From Paramecium octaurelia (Eukaryota; Ciliophora; Oligohymenophorea; Peniculida; Parameciidae), in assembly GCA_905182995.1 (NCBI GenBank), contig CAJJDP010000024.1, positions 617,785 through 681,784 of the forward strand: 64,000 nucleotides of DNA. Reading direction: 5' to 3'. The notes beneath the pieces were generated by a model. The model was given only the letters and a program-made list of their open reading frames with translations. It did no database searches and was not told the origin of the DNA. Shown one piece after another: positions 37,058 to 50,546 of the stretch (position 1 is the stretch's first letter; the number at the start of each line of letters is the position of its first letter). The position numbers and the translations under genes are program-made.

Positions 37058-38114
37058 TCAAGCAAATATTTTCCTAATAAATTCTTTTTCTTGTTCACTT
37101 AATTTTGCTGGCATTTTAACAATGAATTTTATATACAGATCACCTTTTACACTTGGGAGTTAATGAATTGGCATACCTTCTTAAGCAATTTACTTGACCT
37201 AATAGAATTTTATTATAATTGATATACTTCAAATGGTTAGATAATTTTATTGCTTTCAACTTCAACATAATGATTGTCCAAATGCTTAACTCTCTTCTTA
37301 AATCCTAAAATGGCTTCCTTTAATGTGATTTCCATATCCATATATAGATCATTGCCTTTTCTTTCAAATAAAGGGTGTTTCATTTATCTTAAATAAAAGA
37401 TGACATCTCCTGGGAAATAATCGGGACTCTGTTCACTTTCTCCTCTGAAAACAATGGTTTATCCATCAGTCATGCCTCTTTCTACTTCTATTTGTAATGT
37501 CTTTGATGTTTATTAGACTCTATTTCCTCTACAATTAGAACAATTTCCTGAACTAATCTTACCTCTTCCTCCACATCTGTCACATGCAGTTTGCATTTAG
37601 ACAGTGAATCCTATACCCATATTGACATTTTGCATTCTCTAGCCTCTACCATTGCAATGTTTACAGATTTTTAATGTTCCATCTTTTGATCCAGTTCCTT
37701 TACACTACTTACATAAAACTTTCTTTTGCAAAGTAAATTCTCTATCCGTGCCATTATATAATTCTTCTAGAGTAACATGAATTTCAGCTTAAGCATTAGG
37801 GCCCTTTTGTCTATTATAATTCTGTGGATTTGTAAGGGCTTCCTCACCATAACTAGAAATATTAAGAAAAGGCCTTACAAGTCATAGATCATTCTTTTTT
37901 CAGGATCTGTAAGTATTTCGTAAGCCTTATTGATATCTTGGAATCGTTTAGTGGCTTGCTTGTCTCCTGGGTTTTTGTCTGGATGATAGGTTACGGAGAG
38001 CCTTCTAAAGGCCTTTTTGATGTCATTGTCACTTGCATCCGGTGATACTTCTAACAGTTTGTAATAGTCTTCAGCAGCAACGATAGTTAGAAGAATGAAT
38101 AAATACACGTACAT
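37058..38114 (-). CDS. ER-lumenal DnaJ co-chaperone (ERdj3/DNAJB11 type)
   Basis: A type I J-protein with a signal peptide ([16 protein letters not shown]), so it should act with the Hsp70 BiP in the ER lumen. The J domain spans residues 16-80, with the essential HPD in [14 protein letters not shown]. After a short linker lie four zinc-binding CxxCxGxG-type repeats: [24 protein letters not shown] and a degenerate CSNCRGNR. The substrate-binding beta domain follows ([20 protein letters not shown]), ending KEFIRKIFA. An intron of about 29 nt lies near 37200-37228. No ER retention signal (KDEL type) is visible at the C-terminus. Confidence 0.9.
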
Positions 38115-38154
38115 ATATTTTTAAATGATAATATTTTTTTGGTTTGTCTCACAA

Positions 38155-39839
38155 TCATCTTTATCGATTATCCCTTGTAATGACTCTTTCCTCTACAACC
38201 GCCTGTTATGCTGGTATCATCATGTAGTATTGCATTTGCATAGTTTACATTTACAGTTATCTTTAATAAGCCACTATAAATAAAGAAAAGATAATTAGTA
38301 TAAGTGTTAAATTTACCTTATTCTTCTGGAGTTCTAAACTCTGGCATAGTTTACTAGGGAGCCATTTCATTGTTGGTAATTTAATAATTAGCCAAAGCAT
38401 TCGGAGGATTAATCAACAAGGGTCTAAGTTAAATATGTTAGTTTACGTTGGAATATTGATGGTGCTGGGATCTACACAAGTTTTAGCAAAGTAAGCTCTA
38501 TTTATTATCACAAATTAATTACTTTTTAGCTCCTTCTAATAGTGTTTCGATTTCTCTGATGGCAATATTCAGTTATTCCTCAGTTCCACTTAAAACAAAT
38601 GCCTTGTGATCTGGTCTGACTTGATAATCAGGACTTTAAGTGATGGCAACAAAAGCCCCACTTCTTTCGCTGATAGCTTTAATAGTCACTCCTTTTTTGC
38701 CGATGATTAGTGCTACAAATTAATCATGTACTTGGAATTCAATTTTCTTAGCACCAGGAGCAGTCCTGACTTTTCTCTGAGTATCAATAATCTCTTATAA
38801 CAAACCCTAGCATTTTTTCACACAATCGGGATCCCCAACAATAAATACATTTCTTGTTTGAGACCCAGGAGCAGAATCAGCAGCCACCTATACATTCTTG
38901 CATCCTGATTTCTCTTTCAATTATTAAATTGTTTCTCCTTTTACTCCTATAACTAATCCTACAAACTCATTCGGCACTGGATACACATAAGCATCCTTGC
39001 TAGGGGGTCCATAGGGAGTAGTCATAGATAAATCACTAGGATCTACACTTCCAGTTGATGCTATTGGTTGGGCTGTTGTAGGAGTTTATTACGATTAGGC
39101 AATTAATTTCATTTATTCCTATCTATATCTTTATACTATTAATCAAATATCATTATTACGTTCATCAGCATCAGCTAATAATATTCTCTCTATTCTATCA
39201 CAAGCATTAGCTGCCTATTATGGAGTTTCTGCGACCACTAAAACATGTAAATCTTCATCATCATCAGGTTGAGGAGGCTATTCTGGTTTTTAAGATCCTC
39301 TGCCTCTAACCAATATTTTAGCTCCTGTTTCTTCTTCCAATTTTTTTTGACTCACTCCCTTAGGTCCAATAATCAGACCAATATAATTGAATGACAGATC
39401 AGGAGGAATCTTAATCTTTCTTCTTACTTTTGTTGGGTCATTAAGCATTTTTAATATTGTCGGATTCATACCAGGTACCTTTAATAGCTAATTACCATTA
39501 CAAATGTATATTGCATCTGTGTTTGCATTGTGTGAGACTATGGAACAATCAAGGCTTGAGCAGCTAAAAATTTTAATGTCTTCTACTTTGTGGTGTGGCA
39601 GAGGTTTTTGGATTATTGTACATATCTCTCAAAAAGTCATCTGTATTTCCAGTCTTGGGTTGTGAAGCTACTCCCCAACCGGTTGATCTTCCCAATCCGG
39701 TCTCTACTTTCTTCCTATCTCTTTCTTTCGATTTTGATTATTTTCTCTCCTTAGATCTAGACCTTTATTTTTCCTTTGATTTAGATCTATTCTTCTTTTT
39801 AGGAGTCCTCGACCTTGATTATTTTTTCCCTTTTCCCAT
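38155..39839 (-). CDS. RNA-binding protein with RS-type N-terminus and three KH domains
   Basis: The start [20 protein letters not shown] is Arg/Ser/Lys-rich like splicing factors. The first KH domain resembles SF1/branch-point-binding protein: [20 protein letters not shown] and [14 protein letters not shown]. Two more KH domains follow with GXXG loops in [20 protein letters not shown] and [20 protein letters not shown]. The C-terminus is Gln/Met/Pro-rich. Four introns of 23-43 nt fit; those near 38474-38515 are needed to reach TGA 38155-38157. The combination suggests a pre-mRNA processing role. The 5' splice structure near 39490-39590 is not fully resolved. DnaJ starts only 40 bases downstream. 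Confidence 0.85.
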
Positions 39840-40513
39840 ATTTTATTTATTTAAAATATTGCTTTTATTGTTAACATAAATTTATAAATAGATATTCAAC
39901 TCAACTTGTTAAATATTACTTTCACTTGGAATAGCTAGCAATTGCAATTCTATTTATTTTTATATTGATAAACAAAAGTAGTATGTAAAAATAGAGATTA
40001 ACATTTTTTCTAATATTCTCATAACATAAAACTATTGAAAAAGAATAATATTTTCAATCATAATAGAATAAAAGACACGTCTCATATACAAAGAAGGATA
40101 TATTGGAGTGATTAAAATAAGAATGTAAGATTAAACCATTTTAATATGATGTAATAATTATTTATCTGCCAATTATTAATTTTTATTTCTAAATTATAGG
40201 TATAATTCAAATTAATCCCTTCTTTTTATTATTTTTCTCTAACTCATCAGATTGATACGAAGATTAGTAATAAAAAGGTGGTATATCGAATTTGCAGAGT
40301 AAGTTGAATCAGTTTATGCATATGTTCAAATCAATTGCCTAATTTAAATAATTGCATTTATTGTTATAACATTTTTGAATATCATCCTCAATCACACAAT
40401 GGTTAATACTATAATGAAGTGAGCCATATTAAAAATTGGGATAGTAATACTCATATATATAAATAATTTGTTCTAAATAGATTTCAGTAATTTAATAAAA
40501 ATTATACCTAATT
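39840..40513. other. Intergenic region between divergent genes
   Basis: About 670 AT-rich bases between the starts of the KH-domain gene (minus) and the AXDND1-like gene (plus). I found no convincing coding frame, RNA gene or repeat on either strand. Confidence 0.5.
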
Positions 40514-43500
40514 ATGAATGCCTAAAAACTTCCCCATTTGTCGTCGCCAAAGCGGCCTCAAACAAAAGCAAAGGCCAAGTCAATCACCATGAATTTAACG
40601 ATCAAAGATTCTCTATAAGAAATTTCAACATTTCGAACAACAACTTAGAGCAGATCAAACATTTAATTATCTCAGACTGACAGATTAAAAACATACTCCG
40701 ATGTTTCCTATCTCAATTTTCGAAATGTAACTAATAAACAGTCTTCTGTCTCTTCTCCAAAAATACCATTAAGTAATATTGCTCGAGATCCATAATTATA
40801 CGAATTCGTAAAATTATCGGTTATATATTTAGCACAGTTAAGCCAATAGAACAAACATCTACACATCTATTATTAAGGAAAACGTAAAAGGAACCTTTAT
40901 AGACAATCCTGCTGAATTAAAAATATATGATAAAACAATCGATTTTTCTCCCTTACTCCAAAACATCAAGATACATTAATTTAAATATTACCTTCAGTCG
41001 ATTTTACAATAGGAGTGCAAAACTATCTTTGATACCAAATGTCCTCCAAATAGACAACAAGCTATTGATCTGTTATTGTGGTTTGATAAAATGATTCAAG
41101 CTTTAAAGACCGACAATTTGCGATTAATAACTGATTTAACAAATTAATTGCAATAAGTTTATTAAACATGCATCCATGAATTGGCTAGACAAATATCGTA
41201 CGAATGCAAAGAAAGAGGAACATTGTTATTAATTATTTGGAATTCCTTTGTCTCCTTTATAGAAATGCTCATCTAAAATGTAGCCATGAATTTTGATGAA
41301 ATGGAAGCCCAATCAATAGACACAGTTCATAGAATTCAAAAGACCCATCAAACATTTGTCCAACAATTGCAATAAGAAATTTATTAATTAAAACAATAAA
41401 TAGAATAATTGGAATCAGAGAAGACAGAATTGAACGATAAAAATATATATTTAGCCAAAAAAAATCTCTAGTTGACCAATGAGATAAAACTACTAGGCTC
41501 TCAATTAGATGAAATGACTGACAATCATAATAAAGTGTATAATGAATTAATCCAAACTAAATTGCAAATAGAAACTCACTCCTCTTAACAAACATAAACT
41601 ACTCAAAAGATTAAAATTGGAATCCAAGAAGGCCAATCCGTTGTAGCACATCTATTATCAATGAAAAATACAATGTTTTCTAAATTACAAAAGAAAACCT
41701 CAATTCAATTCGAGAAAGTTGAATAACTCAGAGAGGATGAAGAATATTTTAAGCAAGGATTATCAAAAACAGATATTGATTAGTTAAATTCAACATTTCA
41801 ATACTAAAATATGTTGAAACTGCAATCAAGGGCTATGATACCAATTAACACAGAAGATAGTATGATATTTAATTATCTTAGAGGATGTTCAAACCGATTC
41901 CTCTTTTTCATTTCTATTCGATCATATTGATAATTTATTCAATCATAGATGGAGTGATTAAGGTCCCAAAATGTAATCATTTTTATGAAATTTTAGTTAG
42001 ATCTCAAAAAATGAGATTACTCAGAATTACAAAGAATAATTAATAGAACTTTTACAATTCTGCAATAGCAATTAATCAGAGTCTGATGGTGAAATAAAAA
42101 AGAAATTTATTGAATAAATGCTTGAATTGCAAGAACAAAAAGTAAATGCAAAATACTACGAACAAACCTTATAAGAAGCCACTTAAGAATTTATAGAACT
42201 GCTTAAAAAGAAAAAATAGAAAATCAAAAAACTTAAGAAGAGCCAAACACTCCTATAAAATCGCCTTAATTCTAGTAAATATTATTCTATAGATTTCAAG
42301 TGTAAAGTGAAAGTAGTCCTCCTAAATAAGATATTCCATAAGTGCTAGTTAATTCACCTGGAGTGAAAACTCCATCATTTAGAAACTCCACGGTCTTTAA
42401 TCAATAGGATGCTCTGTAAGAAGACATTATTGAAAGTGACGAGAAAAGTGAAGAGGATTCAATAATGCAAAACATTTAATAATATAGTAATTAGAACCAA
42501 AACCAACACAATTTTGATTTCGACTAATCAAACAATTAAAATCTCAATATGAATGATGAGGAGTTCAAATAATTTTAGGATAATTCTGCTGAAGAAGACT
42601 ATCTAATTAAATAAGAAATATAAGAAAACTAAAATTAGGAAGATCACACTTAGGAGAATAACAATTTGAGTGTAGATATCAAAAATAGTGAATCAAATCA
42701 CTCAAAGGATGTCAAAAATTCTTAAAATAAGAATAATTTAAACACTAGTGCCAGTAGAAAGAATAGCAAAAGTAGTCAAAGCATAGAGGACTTGGAATAA
42801 CAACACTAAAAATAAAAAAATTTATCTCCAATTAAGAATTAATCAAATAGAAAATCCTTATAGATTAAAAGTTTATCAGCTATAAAGGATTTGGATGATG
42901 AACCGAAGTAATAGCAATTAAAAAGAAAGCATTCAAAAGTTGTCAAGCATACACACTAAAAGTCTAGCAATACTATAAATACTCTTGATTAATCAAGTGA
43001 TGTTAATGAGAGTGAAAATCTATCCTTAGTTTCTAGTGATGATTTATCGGACAAAGCAAAAGAAGAAGACATTAAGAAAATAGAAAAAATAAGAAGTCTT
43101 GTTTAATAATATGGAGGAGCTAATATTTAGAAAAGAAGATTCACTAAACCAGTTGCAATCAAATTATCTTTGCTATCTGATTTAAAAAAAGAAAAAAGGG
43201 TCAAAAGAATTTATAGTCAAAATACAGATGCTGCAAATTCATTGTTACACGAGGTTATGAATGTTAAAATGAAAAAACAAAAAGACTCAATCATCCCTAT
43301 TTCGTCAATTATCAAAATTTTTAATACTATCTTAGCTGATACTGCAAAAAATCAAGAAGGATATAAAATTCCATTGCATGTTAGTATTTATGACTTTTTC
43401 TTAAAAAAGTATGGTTTTAAAAATGTGGCTGAAAAAAAAATTAAATAGGTACAATTAAATATAATATTCATTAGTTACTTTAATTCATCTTTCATAAGAA

Positions 43501-44317
43501 AAATTAATACCCAAAATTATGTTTGATCTCAAGGTTATGCTATATGGATGATGAAATGGATGAAGCTGTTTATAAATTAATTGTGGAATCAATTAAATAC
43601 TTTCATAATAAGTAAGTATCTAATTTATTTAGAGAAATATAATTAAATAAACCTGAAATCAATTTAACATATGAATAGCTCATTGAATATTGCAATGATT
43701 TTCTTTAATAGCTTCTTGGATAAAGCTATATCACTTAGCTCTTACAGCAATTAAAGCAAACTAATAATAAATGTAATTTTATTGTAATAATATCAGCCAT
43801 TGTTTTTGAGAATGTAATGATATAGGTAATGAATCTCTATTTTTAAAAAAAAAGATAATGTGAAGATAGTTTGAAATTGATATTTCAGGCCGCAGATTTG
43901 GATGGAAATAATCTTATTGAATTCTCAGAAGTATTATACATTTAGCATTTTTAGTTCAAAAATTTATACAAAGCAATCCATAATAACATATATGATAAAA
44001 ATACTGCATTAGAGCAATTCATTAGTTATGCTGATTACATTGAAGAGTTGTCCAAAAATAAAATGATAACTCTCCCTAGATTTGCAGAAATGGCCATTGA
44101 ACTTAATTTGTTTTCTAAGGAACAAATAAATTAATATAGCAAAGGATTCGAAACTCTATTACAAGAATGGGAAGAATAAAAGAATTTTATCAAGTATCGA
44201 TATTTGAAGGCTGAAAAATTTCCAAAAGTTAAATTCACTTTTAATTTATTAACTGAATAAATTAATTTACTGAAAAAAAAATAAAAAACAACCCATGATC
44301 CTTAAAGTAATAATTGA
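40514..44317 (+). CDS. AXDND1-like protein: axonemal dynein light chain domain, coiled coil, EF hand
   Basis: About 1,200 residues. After a basic N-terminus (MNAQKLPHLSSPKRPQTKAK), residues near 200-290 match the axonemal dynein light chain (p28) domain: PPNRQQAIDLLLWFDKMIQ, IHELARQISYECKERGTLLL and AMNFDEMEAQSID. A long coiled coil follows, then an acidic Gln/Ser/Asn-rich linker, then a helical C-terminal domain containing one good EF-hand loop, DLDGNNLIEFSEV. Much longer than p28, so closer to AXDND1-type axoneme proteins. A 25-nt intron near 40817-40841 is clear; others near 41880, 42290 and 43448 are needed. The end could lie further right if a 21-nt intron at 44306-44326 is used. Confidence 0.8.
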
Positions 44318-44946
44318 TCTATCTTAGCACTTTGGGTAAGTTACAAATTACTACAAGAAAAATCATAAAGAGTTGTATTAAAGTAATATTTATTTCTATT
44401 TAAGCCATGAAGCCAGAGAATGTTTCTTTGATCTAGTTCCTCACGAATTTTGGATAGTATAACAAGGGTACAGAGCTATAGAAGAACTTTGCATTTGAAA
44501 ATTAATTAGGTTCATTTATGAATTTATCATTTATTCAAAAAAATTTTAGTTTTCATTTTTAAGGAGAATATAATATACTAATTAGAAATTCAAATTCATA
44601 TACTAATTAGAAATTCAAATTCATATACTGACTTGATCAAATATAATTATCTATTGAAACTCATTTAATGCTCAATCTCACTTTACGATGATTTCTGGAA
44701 AATTTTATAATTTTTCAATTTACTTTTTTCTTCTATCTTCTTTCTTTCAATGATTTATCAATCATCATAGATATTACGCGTTGACCATACAGATATTCTG
44801 TATGTTGAAATTTATTTAATTTAATTTAATTAAATCCAAAATCAAATATATATAATAAAGAATTCAAAATTTGGGTATGTATTTTTGTAATTATAAATCA
44901 TTGCTTTTATATTTAATATATGCTACAGGGATTTTGTTTTGTCTCA
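44318..44946. other. Intergenic region with short tandem duplication
   Basis: About 630 bases before the TmcB-like gene. An open stretch from 44407 (MKPENVSLIQFLTNFGQYNK) is protein-like for about 45 codons but has no clear partner; it may be an alternative 3' part of the previous gene. A perfect 25-bp duplication lies inside (listed separately). Confidence 0.4.
44573..44629. repeat. 25-bp tandem duplication, 2.3 copies
   Basis: The unit beginning ATATACTAATTAGAAATT at 44573 is repeated exactly at 44598 and is followed by the first seven bases of a third copy. No variation between copies, so it is recent. It lies between genes and has no evident function. Confidence 0.9.
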
Positions 44947-47900
44947 ATGTATCAGCCAAACTTTACTTTAAACTTAAAGATACAAAAAGTAATACTGCTA
45001 ATATATTATTGTCAAATATTAACATTAGCATTTCCAATAGATGGGTGGGATTAATGGAATTATAGAGATGGTGCTTTAAGAATGATGAAAAATTTGTTAA
45101 ACGTTATCTTGATTTTTCCTTTAGTAATCGAAGCAAAATCAGAAGCATTAATTTAAGTATTAATTGTACTTTTCTTTTTATTCAACCTATTTATTTTGTC
45201 AGCAATATTTTGGATTGTCAAATTTAAGAATAAACTTTCATTTATACTAACTATCACATATTGGTATTTAGTATTAGTCCCAAAATTATTTTTTATCCCA
45301 TAGTTATTTGTATTCATAGGATCTATGTCTTTTAGCTAGAGAGCTCTTTTATATTCAAACTTTTAATTTCACGTATTTTTGCCAATTAATATATTATCCA
45401 TACTTGTTTTAACCTATAACTGTCTCTTTAGCATATATTTTATAAGGAAAATGAGATTATTAAAAGATAATGGGTTGGTATAAAAATTTAGTCAATTATG
45501 TTTTCTGAGAGAAATGGTTGTAATTGCGATTATTTATTTACATTTTTAAAATAGAATCCCCATTGTAAATGCCCTGTAGTTGATATTAATGAATGTTTTT
45601 TTTTTGACATTACTTTTGGATGCATTACATTTTAATATATATCATCCTTAGATACAAAAATTCGCTTTAATTTTAATCTCAGGATGCATTGGATTACTTT
45701 TGATTGTATCAATAAATGTGATTTCTTAAAATAAATTAATACCTGAAGAATAATTAATAGTTGTGTAATTGATTGTTGCGACATTGTTTGTTCTTATTTC
45801 AGTTTTTTATTAAAATCAAAAATTAGTTTATCAACTCTAAGGAGATAGTTAATCCCATTATTAAATATAATTTGTAGAATGGCTCTTTTATACATTTATA
45901 GAATTAAATTAGAAGAAGAAAAAGCAGTAAAATTTATTTTTTTATATATTATTTATTTAATATCATAAAAAAAAATGTGCAAGCTGTTTAAAAAAGATAC
46001 TTCAATATCAGAAGGTTAATTCTAAATCAATAAAATACTATGTACTTAATTGTGTGCTATAAAATGCATTAAAATTGACATATGTCAGTTTTGGTTCTGA
46101 TTATGAATTATTAGAAATATACTATGTTGACTATTTAAATAAAATTAAAAAATAACCACTCTCATCTTATGTTGAACTTAAAGGGTTTGTTTTAAAACAT
46201 CAAAAGATCTCACATCATTTTAAAGCTACAATTAGTTATCTGTTCAAGGAATTAGAAGAAATTATTCTAAATGAAAATGATCTTGCTGAAAGTGATAGCC
46301 ATAATTATGAAAAAAACTATCTTGATGTAAAAAACTTTATTAAAGCATTTTAAATAGAAGAGTAAATACTGCCTTAGATATTGTAACTTATAGACAAAAA
46401 AATAGAAATTTGGAGTGCATAGATCCGCGGATTGGACACCATTTATGAGTTAGAAAAATTGATTTTTGATTATTCAAAAAAGGTAGTGATTTGTTAAGAC
46501 ACATTGTAAAAATGTTTGAAAATAGATGTTATGAAAATAAATGAAATTTAAAAAGTTAGAAGTGTTTTAGAGTTAAGAATCACATCAATATTTCTGTTGA
46601 TTATTTTAAATGATTTTTATAGTTCTCTTAAATGTGAATAATAAATATCTGAGATTTTATAAATTGAGAATTCTCTCCCTAATGATGTTATTAGTAATAT
46701 TGATATTCTTCATGATAATTTATGTTTGGTTATGGTAAGCATGGTTAAAGATAGAGGATAAATCAAAAATACTAAAAAACATTAGATTGCTAATTACTTT
46801 GGATTAGAAGTTGAAGAATTGGAAAGTATTAATCATATAAATTTATTCATTCCTCAATATTTAGTTGAAATTCATACTTAATTTTTATAATCTTATTTAG
46901 AAACAGCATAAACTTCATTATTTCATTAATATTAAATAGTATTTAGCAAATTAAAAAATGAATTTGTTTAAGCTTAGTAAATAAAATTAGAAAATAACTT
47001 CTGTTTTTTTGATGACTACATAGTAACTGCATGTTTATCAAAAGTTAAGGAAACATCAGAGTTTATCTTATTCGATGAGAGTGGCAAGATTCTATCAGCT
47101 ACATAAGGATTTTATACTGATATAATCAAATAAGCCTTTCAAGAAGAATTAAGTGCTTAAACAATTAATTAAGCATACATATTTCTATTTTTTACAAATA
47201 TATTTTCAATTTTGGAATCTTAAATAGAGAACATTAATTAGTCTGATTTCCTTTAAGTTGAATTGATGACCAAAATAACAATATATGAAAATTTATCCAA
47301 AATAATTGAATACTATTATGAAAATAAAACTTCGAGTTTGAGTTTAATTGCGAATTCATTATTAAAAACCGCATCTCATATTCCTATTTTAACAAACACG
47401 AAAATTTAGTCAAACAAAAAATAAAAAAAATAAAATTTGCAAACAGGCAGATTTTATATAAATACTAGTGTCAAATTGTCGGATGAGATCAAATTATTAT
47501 GTCCTAAATTTAGCAGCTAAGTATTTGAATTTATGCAATAATACAATGTATATTCTATAAATATTTTAGAAATTTAAATTTGTTGAATATCATGCGAAAA
47601 TATAATTGTAGTATAGAACTATCGGAAAAAAACATTTATAAAGATCATATTTCATTATTGAGATCTTGGACTTTAAAAAAAATACTGGCTCAATCAACGC
47701 TGTTAAATAATTTAATAGTAGGAATGTTTAAAATTTAGAACAAATAGAAAAGTACTAAATTAAGTAATAATTCGTATTTGAAGATCAGGTTGAATCTATA
47801 CAATAAATAGTGGATTAGGAAAATAAGAATGTAAATCTGTATAATCAAGTATCTCATTTAAATGATGTTTCGAAATTTGGCAGTGAAAAAAATTTTTAAT

Positions 47901-49933
47901 AACGCAATAATTTTCTAAAGCTATAGTCTTATGAAAACGATCTTGGATTCCTTTATAAATAAGAGAATTAATCTTTATCTAGTCAATCCTCTAACACTTT
48001 AAGAATACAAAATCTTATTATTTTTAAATCTTTTTAATTTTAACCTAGGATGAATAAAAATCTCAAAATACTTTTTTTTTTTACAGTGATATCAATATTA
48101 ATATTGGTTTCAATGATTACATATAATATACAACTTATTAGGTTTTAACTCTCTGAATAGATTGATAGTAGCTATTCTTTAAATGCCCCCCTCTTATTCA
48201 ATAGATACTTTTTTTAGAGTTACGCTCTATCTTGGACTCTTTTGATGAATGGACTCAATATAGTGAATTAAAGTGATTTTTTGATAAATCAAACCTCTTT
48301 TACTCTAAAACATATGGAAAGAGAGACTTTTCAAAATTTAAGTAATATGTACCCAAAATTCTTGGAAATTGAAAATATGGGATTACTTCCAAATATTAGT
48401 TTGAAACTTCTACAACTTTAAAGACAAACAGTATCATATACAGAATTTATAACTTACATTTAGAACACTTTATAGTATCTTTTTTCATTTAATTAATTCT
48501 CTAAGGAATATAAAGATAAAGTATTAGATTTAGATTACGTCAACGCTGTTGTTACTTTGCGGTATAATATCAAATATGTATTTGATATGAATAAGGAGCT
48601 TATAGAATCATTAGAGTAGATGTATTAAAATAAGATATAAATTAATAATTCTAATTTAAAAATAGTTTTAATAATAGAGATCTGTATATTGTTCATATTT
48701 TAGTTAATTCAATTAATTTTCTGGAGAAAATTTGAAAATTAGAAACAAAAAATGTTAATTCTAGTTGGCAAATTTTCAGAGTTTAAAGCAAATGAAATGA
48801 TTTTATTACATTAAAATTACAAATAAATTATGCAGTCGACTTAAATAGATCAAATTAGTTGGAAAACGTAAAATTTCACTTTATTATAACCATTGAATCT
48901 GTTAGGAGAAGAAAAAAAAGTATTTAAAATTAATATATCTAATAAAGATAGAATAAAGGCAAAAGGTATGTTGAATTCAAGAGTCACAAATACTTCCTAT
49001 CGAAATATAAAATGTATATTCTCTCCATTCTTGCTATTGTTTAGCTTTTTAATTGGAGGCTATTTTTTTTATAATTTTTTAATGAAAAATTTATAACCTT
49101 AATAAGAATTAGCAATTAACTTTATCAGATTTTCATCTTATTTTGACACTCTAATAACAAGTGCATTAGTGATTAAAACCTAACCATAAGTTTATCCTGG
49201 AATTGTGTCAAACAAAATTTATACACAATCATAAATGAATTCATATCGAGATCCATTAAAATAATTATTCCATATGTTTATTGAAGTGTATGAAGTGTAT
49301 GATGAAAATTTAACTTAAATTTATGAGGGCATTTTATATTCTTAAGATATTGATGATTCTAAAAAAGAAACATTGTTAGGTTTGTATGAAAAGGATATTT
49401 GTTAAATAATGAATCAGGAAATCCCGTTTTGCTCATTTGATTAATTGGGAGTAAAGAATTTCATTGAAAAATATTCTTAATTCTATTTATAAGATAATAA
49501 TCGAGATTATTTAAAAAATGGGCTCGCTGGAATAACTAGCAGTGTTAGCAATTTTATGAAAACTAATTACGATTATGAAATTGAGACTATCAACTATATC
49601 ACAGATTTCAATTAGCTCAATAAGTTATATTTAACATAAGAATTTACCAATATTTTGGTAGAGCATTTTAGTTCAACAACATAGAGTACAGAAAAAGTCT
49701 TGAATATAATATTATCAAATAATGAGGAGTTAATGAACTAAAATAAATTAACGATTATCATATTTTTTGGATTGATTGGATCAGTTATTTTGATAATTTT
49801 TATCTTTTTTTTCGTTTGGCTAATAAATTTACATAGTATAAGGTTCATATATTTAAAATTAGGTTTGAGTTTAATTCCTAAAGAAATTATGGCTGACTAA
49901 TATACTATATCATCAATTAAATAGTTCAATTGA
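44947..49933 (+). CDS. Very large multi-pass membrane protein with PAS-like region (ciliate TmcB-like)
   Basis: About 1,600 residues. The N-terminal part has many hydrophobic segments (LIVLFFLFNLFILSAIFWIV, FALILISGCIGLLLIVSINV). The cytosolic part contains a PAS-like pattern: KHQIANYFGLEVEELESINH then INLFIPQYLVEIHTQFLQSY, the INxxxPxxxxxxHxxxL signature of the TmcB-like family expanded in ciliates, and later FILFDESGKILSATQGFYTD. A second membrane section near 48060-49830 has segments such as ILFFFTVISILILVSMITYN and LTIIIFFGLIGSVILIIFIF. One intron near 47549-47570 joins the two halves. The start could be ATG 44947 or an in-frame ATG 27 bases upstream. A sensory or channel-associated role is inference. 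Confidence 0.75.
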
Positions 49934-50149
49934 TAATAATGTTTAATATAAAATACAAATAAGTTTAAAATTTTTGTCTTTTGAAATAAATAAAACTAAT
50001 CTTAAGATTTCTTCTTTTATTCCTTTGAATCATTGGCAAATACAATTCTATTTCATCTTAATAATTACAATAATCGTAATAATTTATCAATTGAATTTAG
50101 TTAGCCTTTGCAATTGAACTAATTGGCTGTTCTTGATTCTCCAACGTAT

Positions 50150-50530
50150 AAATACCTCAAATCCTAGAAATTGGTTGGATTTCAAATGTCGAATACAGAT
50201 ATCTGTGAAATAGCAACCAATTTGATGTTAACTATAGTGGATTTGTAGCCTTAAAATGATTTTAAAACCAGGGTAAAAGTACTGTTTATATTAGAATTCT
50301 AAGTGGTATTTTAGAATTAAATGGGGCTATTCTAATAAATAATGAAATTAATTTAAACGATTTTTAAATTTTAACCACTGATGAATTAACTAAAAGTGCA
50401 TTTCCTAAAGCCAATAAACCAGAGTAAGATGCTGTCATTGTCTAGGGATCACTGGCTTCTGTAAGTCATTTTATAGGATCCTGTTTGAAATTTTGTTCTG
50501 ATGAATCTGAAACAGCTGATTTCACAATTA
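50150..50530 (+). pseudogene. Remnant of an ABCC-type ABC transporter nucleotide-binding domain
   Basis: Fragments in different frames resemble successive parts of an ABCC ATPase domain: ILEIGWISNVEYRY (like the NVxYRYR strand), ILKPGQK (like IxPGEKIGIVG), QGKSTVYIRILSGILELNGA (Walker A end plus following helix) and QDAVIVQGSLAS (like the Q-loop QDPxLxQGTL). The part between PGQK and GKST is lost, frames shift between pieces, and no Walker B or signature motif follows. Hence a broken host gene copy. The stretch 49934-50149 before it has no clear identity. Confidence 0.4.
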
Positions 50531-50546
50531 TTACTAGTTTTATGAA

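Noticed and set aside
39595-39879. Plus-strand frame rich in Phe, Leu and Asp
   Set aside because: It is the antisense of the Arg/Ser/Lys-rich start of the KH-domain protein and mirrors its repeats.
44871-45065. Plus-strand frame starting with TTG and reading a hydrophobic peptide
   Set aside because: It has no ATG and overlaps, in another frame, the N-terminus of the large membrane protein, whose frame continues for about 5 kb.
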